Source of the DNA: Helicobacteraceae bacterium
GTDB lineage: Bacteria; Campylobacterota; Campylobacteria; Campylobacterales; Sulfurimonadaceae
Reading direction: 5' to 3'
DNA: 9,238 bases
Assembly: GCA_024635885.1 (NCBI GenBank)
Contig: JAGXIA010000124.1
Coordinates: forward strand, 1-9,238
Positions 6,737 to 9,238 of the stretch are shown one piece after another; position 1 is the stretch's first letter; every line of letters begins with the position of its first letter. Under the pieces are notes generated by a model. It was given only the letters and a program-made list of their open reading frames with translations. It was not told the DNA's origin and searched no databases. The translations under genes and the position numbers were made by a program.

Positions 6737-7517
6737 CCAAACTCCTTGTTAATGTATAGAGTTGGTGATAGTCAGCGGTAGAAATTTGATGAGGTCGAAT
6801 CGTTAACGTAAAATCCAGCTTTTCATAAGCTTCTTGAAGTAAATTTTTATCATAAGCAACAGATAGGTTTTTCATAAGAGTTTTTCTAGGTTGTTTAAAT
6901 GCAATTTTTAGCATATCCTCGAAATCTTTATCAGTTCTATCTTTTTTCTTTGTAATTAAAAAAACGGCAGAGTCTATTTTGGGCTGTGGTTCAAATGCAG
7001 TTGGAGGAACTTTCACAACAATGTGAGCGTTGCCTATACTTTGAGTTATTACACTCAAAGAACCAAATACTTTTTGACCAGGTTGTGCACAAAATTTTTC
7101 TGCTACTTCAAATTGTACCATTACCAGTATATTTTTACACATTGGATCTGCGAGTGCTTTTAGGACGATATTAGTTGCTATATAATATGGCAAATTTGCC
7201 ACTAAATCATACGGCTCGTCAACTAAAGAACTCTGCCAAGCTTGTAGAACATCCCCACAATTTATGTGGAGTCGCTTGGTAGCAATCTCTTCTTTAAATG
7301 TACTTTGTAACAGTCTACATAAATCGGTATCTACCTCAAAAGCTTCTACACTTTTGACATCAACTAAAAATTTAGTTAAATCACCTAAGCCAGGTCCAAT
7401 TTCTACGACTTTATTATCGTTTTTGGGCATCGCTTCGACGATCTTTCTTAATACTGCTTCATCTTTTAGGAAATTTTGTCCAAATTTCTTTTTAGCAATA
7501 ACGCTATTATTATTCAT
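6702..7517 (-). CDS. rsmA: RsmA (KsgA), 16S rRNA adenine dimethyltransferase
   Basis: RsmA transfers four methyl groups from S-adenosylmethionine to two adjacent adenines (A1518 and A1519 in E. coli numbering) near the 3' end of 16S rRNA, a late check in 30S assembly. The 271 residues match the family length. KKFGQNFL at 10-17 is the N-terminal signature. EIGPGLGDLT at 39-48 is the SAM-binding glycine loop, EVD at 61-63 carries the acidic motif II residue, GD at 88-89 is motif III and NLPYYI at 108-113 is the catalytic motif IV. The C-terminal RNA-binding domain spans about 195-265. Motif V reads MVQFEVAEKF, with Phe where Lys is common. The ATG at 7517 has only a distant AAGG upstream. The last 35 bases overlap the start of rnj and contain its Shine-Dalgarno region, which suggests translational coupling. 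Loss of RsmA gives kasugamycin resistance in other bacteria. Confidence 0.96.
   Translation of the reverse strand: MNNNSVIAKKKFGQNFLKDEAVLRKIVEAMPKNDNKVVEIGPGLGDLTKFLVDVKSVEAFEVDTDLCRLLQSTFKEEIATKRLHINCGDVLQAWQSSLVDEPYDLVANLPYYIATNIVLKALADPMCKNILVMVQFEVAEKFCAQPGQKVFGSLSVITQSIGNAHIVVKVPPTAFEPQPKIDSAVFLITKKKDRTDKDFEDMLKIAFKQPRKTLMKNLSVAYDKNLLQEAYEKLDFTLTIRPHQISTADYHQLYTLTRSLDDRRESGDTNK
6742..6747 (-). promoter_or_regulatory. Strong ribosome binding site of rnj inside rsmA
   Basis: AAGGAG on the minus strand lies five bases before the rnj ATG. It is within the rsmA coding sequence, so ribosomes finishing rsmA pass over it. It decides the rnj start and confirms that the low-complexity N-terminal extension is translated. 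Confidence 0.8.
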
Positions 7518-7541
7518 AAGTGTGAGTGTACCTTATTTTTA

Positions 7542-7547
7542 CTTATA
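7542..7547 (-). promoter_or_regulatory. Possible -10 box of the rsmA-rnj operon
   Basis: TATAAG on the minus strand (five of six matches) would place the transcript start near 7535, about 18 bases before the rsmA ATG, keeping the AAGG in the leader. No -35 box is visible; the inverted repeat 7552-7586 occupies that place. Confidence 0.35.
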
Positions 7548-7551
7548 AAAT

Positions 7552-7586
7552 GGTAACAATAAAATAAAAATATTATATTTGTTACC
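7552..7586. repeat. Inverted repeat GGTAACAA-N19-TTGTTACC upstream of rsmA
   Basis: Two perfect 8-base half-sites (7552-7559 and 7579-7586) flank a 19-base AT-only spacer, with centres 27 bases apart. The element lies between the end of the CZB gene and the start of rsmA, just upstream of the candidate -10 box. It could be a repressor or activator operator, or a hairpin ending the CZB transcript. The spacer is long for a terminator loop and no clean T run follows, so I slightly favour a protein-binding site. Confidence 0.5.
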
Positions 7587-7613
7587 TTATAGATATTTTT
7601 TTTATCAATATAA
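7587..7613. repeat. AT-rich imperfect hairpin downstream of the CZB gene
   Basis: TTATA and TATAA at the ends, with GATA and TATC inside around a run of T, form an imperfect palindrome about 35-60 bases past the CZB stop codon. It contains no G-C rich stem and would be a weak terminator at best. Confidence 0.3.
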
Positions 7614-7648
7614 GCATGTAAAAGAAACCAAAATAAGAACTCTTTACA

Positions 7649-8116
7649 CTACAGAAGATCTTTGATTACCTCTTCTGAAACCGCCACCAATCTTCTTTCA
7701 AGTCTATTAATCTCATCAAGCAACTCTTTTGATACTTGTTCCAAATCATCATAATAGCCCTTTGCGTCTATTATCTCTTGATCAGTTAAAATCTTTTTTT
7801 TATTTCCAAACAATTTTGAGAAAAATCCACCTTTTGGTTTATTAAAATAAATCGTAAAGATTTTTAAATATATATCATGTAATTGAAAATGCAATTTTTC
7901 TATTTTTATCATACATTCCATCGGATTATTAGAAAGTGAATTAAGAATCTGGCCATCACTATAAAACCATTTCCCAAATTTACATTCAGTAGAATCTACT
8001 GGTATTGAATCTTCTTGTATATCCACACCATTTATGAGTAATTTAGCCTTTTGCACCCATTTTATATGTGCCGCTTTTGCTGCTCTTAAATGTCCTAAAA
8101 TATGTTCTTTTTCCAT
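7649..8116 (-). CDS. Stand-alone CZB (chemoreceptor zinc-binding) domain protein
   Basis: The 155-residue protein is mostly helical with no membrane segment or signal peptide. It carries the full CZB zinc signature: H17 in HIKWVQK, C45 in CKFGKWFY (45-52), and H76 and H80 in LHFQLH. CZB domains are known as the zinc and hypochlorous-acid sensing end of soluble chemoreceptors such as Helicobacter TlpD and of some diguanylate cyclases. Here there is no chemoreceptor signalling domain or GGDEF domain, so the sensor is alone. A Gly- and Lys-rich linker (KPKGGFFSKLFGNKKK, 93-108) leads to a C-terminal helix or coiled coil (about 112-155) that may mediate dimerisation or partner binding. GGAG lies 9 bases before the ATG and a TATAAT is at 8144-8149 on the minus strand. 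It is transcribed away from hisF. It probably acts in the cytoplasm in zinc or oxidant sensing; its partner is not visible here. Confidence 0.85.
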   Translation of the reverse strand: MEKEHILGHLRAAKAAHIKWVQKAKLLINGVDIQEDSIPVDSTECKFGKWFYSDGQILNSLSNNPMECMIKIEKLHFQLHDIYLKIFTIYFNKPKGGFFSKLFGNKKKILTDQEIIDAKGYYDDLEQVSKELLDEINRLERRLVAVSEEVIKDLL

Positions 8117-8143
8117 AAAAAATCACTCCAATAATTATAAAAT

Positions 8144-8149
8144 ATTATA
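8144..8149 (-). promoter_or_regulatory. -10 box of the CZB gene
   Basis: A perfect TATAAT on the minus strand lies 27 bases upstream of the ATG, leaving room for a leader with GGAG at 8126-8129. The -35 position shows no consensus, as is usual in this phylum. Confidence 0.5.
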
Positions 8150-8192
8150 GTCTTTAGTTTATTAAAGCCTTATAAAGAGAATAATTATCTTA

Positions 8193-8208
8193 TGTTCCAC
8201 GTGAAACA
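8193..8208. promoter_or_regulatory. parS: parS site, ParB-binding centromere element
   Basis: TGTTCCACGTGAAACA is a 16-base near-perfect palindrome with one mismatch and equals the known bacterial parS consensus TGTTNCACGTGAAACA. ParB binds and spreads from such sites, and ParA and SMC use them to segregate the origin region. It lies in the divergent gap between the CZB gene and hisF, 25 bases before the hisF -10 box. It suggests that the window lies near the replication origin. It is the only such site I see in the window. Confidence 0.88.
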
Positions 8209-8232
8209 AACTTTATCATAAGGCAATAACAG

Positions 8233-8238
8233 TATAAT
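8233..8238 (+). promoter_or_regulatory. -10 box of hisF
   Basis: A perfect TATAAT lies 31 bases before the hisF ATG, giving a transcript start near 8245. It is preceded by CAATAACAG without a clear -35 box. The leader contains AAGG at 8254-8257, rather far (12 bases) from the ATG. Confidence 0.5.
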
Positions 8239-8269
8239 TTCAAGATATTAAATAAGGTGTTATCTTCTT

Positions 8270-9028
8270 ATGAATTATTTCGCAAAAAGAATCATTCCAT
8301 GTCTTGATGTTAAGGATGGGCGTGTTGTTAAAGGTGTAAACTTCGTTGGCTTGAAGGATGCTGGTGATCCAGTAGAAGTAGCCCGTCGTTACAACGAAGA
8401 GGGTGCTGATGAACTGACGTTTTTAGATATCACAGCTTCAAGCGATAACAGAGACACAATTGTTGATATAGTAGCACAAGTTGCACGTGAAATTTTCATA
8501 CCACTTACTGTAGGCGGTGGTATTCGTAAATTAGATGATATTTATAAGCTTTTAAATGTAGGCTGCGATAAAGTAAGCGTAAATTCAGCAGCTATCAAAA
8601 GACCAGAACTTATTGATGAGGGTGCAAAACGCTTTGGTTCACAGTGCATAGTAACTGCTATTGATGTTAAACGTGTTGCTGACAAATACCATGTATTTTT
8701 AAATGGTGGCAGAGTAGATACTGGCCTCGATGCTGTAGAATGGGCAAAGGAAGTAGTTGATCGTGGGAGTGGAGAAATACTCCTTACATCAATGGATACT
8801 GATGGTACAAAATCTGGGTTTGAGCTTAATATCACTGAGCAAATAAGCAGGGCTGTGAATGTACCTATTATCGCAAGTGGTGGCGCAGGAACGATGCAAC
8901 ATATCAAAGAAGCCTTTCTTCATGGCGCAGATGCAGCATTAGCAGCTAGTATCTTTCACTACAAAGAGATTGATATTATGGACTTGAAACACTATTTGCA
9001 TGATAATAATATACCGGTAAGACTATAA
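8270..9028 (+). CDS. hisF: HisF, imidazole glycerol phosphate synthase cyclase subunit
   Basis: HisF, a cytoplasmic (beta/alpha)8 barrel, uses ammonia delivered through its barrel by the glutaminase HisH to turn PRFAR into imidazole glycerol phosphate, the fifth step of histidine synthesis, and AICAR. The 252 residues are full length. RIIPCLDVKDGRVVKGVNF (7-25) contains the catalytic acid D13. The second catalytic acid is D132 in VTAIDVKR, and D178 lies in MDTDGTKSG. The phosphate-binding loops are VGGGI (81-85) and ASGGAG (202-207). These residues separate it from the homologous isomerase HisA. The ATG at 8270 fits the family N-terminus; its Shine-Dalgarno sequence is weak and distant. It stands alone with no hisH or other his gene beside it, so the pathway genes must be scattered. 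The gene has its own TATAAT promoter downstream of parS. No terminator with a T tract follows. Confidence 0.97.
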   Translation: MNYFAKRIIPCLDVKDGRVVKGVNFVGLKDAGDPVEVARRYNEEGADELTFLDITASSDNRDTIVDIVAQVAREIFIPLTVGGGIRKLDDIYKLLNVGCDKVSVNSAAIKRPELIDEGAKRFGSQCIVTAIDVKRVADKYHVFLNGGRVDTGLDAVEWAKEVVDRGSGEILLTSMDTDGTKSGFELNITEQISRAVNVPIIASGGAGTMQHIKEAFLHGADAALAASIFHYKEIDIMDLKHYLHDNNIPVRL

Positions 9029-9043
9029 AGAACTGAGATGTTT

Positions 9044-9086
9044 TAGGCTCTCTTCCAAAGACCTCGATGCCTCTTTGTAGAAGCTA
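9044..9086 (+). repeat. Hairpin just downstream of hisF
   Basis: CTTC and CAAAGA (9052-9061) pair with TCTTTG and, after a TA bulge, GAAG (9072-9083), with a 10-base loop; TAG and CTA can extend it across an internal loop. No T tract follows, so it is not a classic terminator. A rival pairing AGGC (9045-9048) with GCCT (9069-9072) excludes part of it. It may protect the hisF mRNA 3' end or belong to the leader of the next gene. Confidence 0.4.
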
Positions 9087-9090
9087 GTGT

Positions 9091-9096
9091 TAATAT
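9091..9096 (+). promoter_or_regulatory. Possible extended -10 box for the right-edge gene
   Basis: TG at 9088-9089, one base, then TAATAT form an extended -10 element with four of six matches. Transcription would begin around 9098-9103, at the base of the paired stem that follows. The match is weak on its own; its position at the edge of the structured leader is the reason to list it. Confidence 0.3.
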
Positions 9097-9097
9097 G

Positions 9098-9227
9098 GAC
9101 AAAGGAATTTCTGGGACGAAACCCCCGATAATACTTTTTGCTAAAGCAAAAATTTATTTACTTCCTTTGTCGTAAAAGAGGGGATAAAAGGTTCCCTGAA
9201 ATTTATGAAATAAATTAAAGGAATGTA
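9098..9227 (+). ncRNA. Structured 5' leader (possible riboswitch or other cis-acting RNA)
   Basis: A perfect 10-bp stem, GACAAAGGAA (9098-9107) with TTCCTTTGTC (9162-9171), closes a 54-base domain. Inside are a short helix GGG (9113-9115) with CCC (9122-9124) and a perfect 7-bp hairpin TTTTTGC (9135-9141) with GCAAAAA (9146-9152), loop TAAA. Together they look like a three-way junction. Downstream come AGGGGA (9179-9184) with TTCCCT (9192-9197), including one G-U pair, and a 7-bp hairpin 9200-9216 directly before the ribosome binding site. I compared it from memory with TPP, cobalamin, SAM, purine, preQ1, glycine, fluoride and cyclic-di-GMP riboswitches and saw no match. The class is therefore unknown, and it could also be a small RNA or an ordinary folded leader. 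Confidence 0.45.
9200..9216 (+). repeat. Hairpin abutting the ribosome binding site of the right-edge gene
   Basis: AATTTAT (9200-9206), loop GAA and ATAAATT (9210-9216) form a perfect but AT-only stem. The next base begins AAAGGAA, the Shine-Dalgarno sequence. Confidence 0.45.
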
Positions 9228-9238
9228 ATGATAATTTG
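9228..9238 (+). CDS. Start of a new gene, cut by the window edge
   Basis: ATG at 9228 is preceded by AAAGGAA at 9217-9223, which places AGGA five bases before the start. Only three whole codons (Met-Ile-Ile) are visible. The earlier ATG at 9223 is followed at once by TAA and cannot be the start. The product cannot be told; its long structured leader suggests it is regulated. Confidence 0.6.

Noticed and set aside
6484..6781. Two plus-strand open frames with hydrophobic stretches across the rnj and rsmA ends
   Set aside because: The F, L, V and C-rich peptides are the antisense of Asn- and Lys-rich codons in the RNase J tail, so membrane segments are an artefact.
8189..8222. CTTATG and CATAAG inverted repeat around parS
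   Set aside because: A six-base, AT-rich repeat with a 22-base spacer is weak; the parS match explains the region better.
8542..8907. 121-codon open frame on the minus strand within hisF
   Set aside because: It is the reverse-strand shadow of a certain gene, has no Shine-Dalgarno sequence and its peptide shows no sensible fold.
1..9238. CRISPR arrays, insertion sequences, prophage or toxin-antitoxin genes
   Set aside because: No regularly spaced repeats, transposase motifs, paired small toxin genes or phage genes are seen on either strand.

Overview
The window looks like chromosomal DNA from a low-GC member of the Campylobacterota, most like Sulfurimonas or a relative. The reasons are the AT-rich coding style, the folE-fliI pair, the overlapping rsmA-rnj pair, an RNase J with a long basic Asn-rich N-terminus (as in Helicobacter), a CZB zinc-binding protein, and promoters with TATAAT-like -10 boxes but poor -35 boxes. 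This is inferred from gene content; no database search was possible. I see no insertion sequence, prophage, CRISPR array, rRNA or tRNA.

Layout. Positions 2-247 hold the 3' end of a small gene that enters from the left and is closed by a strong hairpin terminator (254-309). A large gene (351-2489, +; start probably 357) encodes a predicted cytoplasmic beta-propeller joined to an alpha-helical solenoid. It runs directly, with no spacer, into the convergent folE-fliI unit (4400 to 2490, -). A 383-base gap (4401-4783) follows, holding an SD-preceded 39-codon small ORF and a hairpin behind rnj. Next on the minus strand come rsmA and rnj (7517 to 4784), overlapping by 35 bases, and upstream of them a stand-alone CZB-domain gene (8116 to 7649). 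The divergent gap 8117-8269 carries a near-perfect parS site between the CZB gene and hisF (8270-9028, +). The last 200 bases are a hairpin-rich untranslated stretch ending in a Shine-Dalgarno sequence and the first codons of a new gene (from 9228).

Function. The recognisable genes are housekeeping: flagellar export ATPase (fliI), pterin synthesis (folE), 16S rRNA dimethylation (rsmA), RNA decay and processing (rnj) and histidine synthesis (hisF). They share no single pathway. The less ordinary items are the propeller-solenoid protein, the parS site, the structured leader at the right edge, the small ORF at 4574-4693, and the inverted repeat in the rsmA promoter region. None amounts to a clear new defence or mobile system. 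The right-edge leader and the propeller-solenoid protein are the best candidates for undescribed biology.
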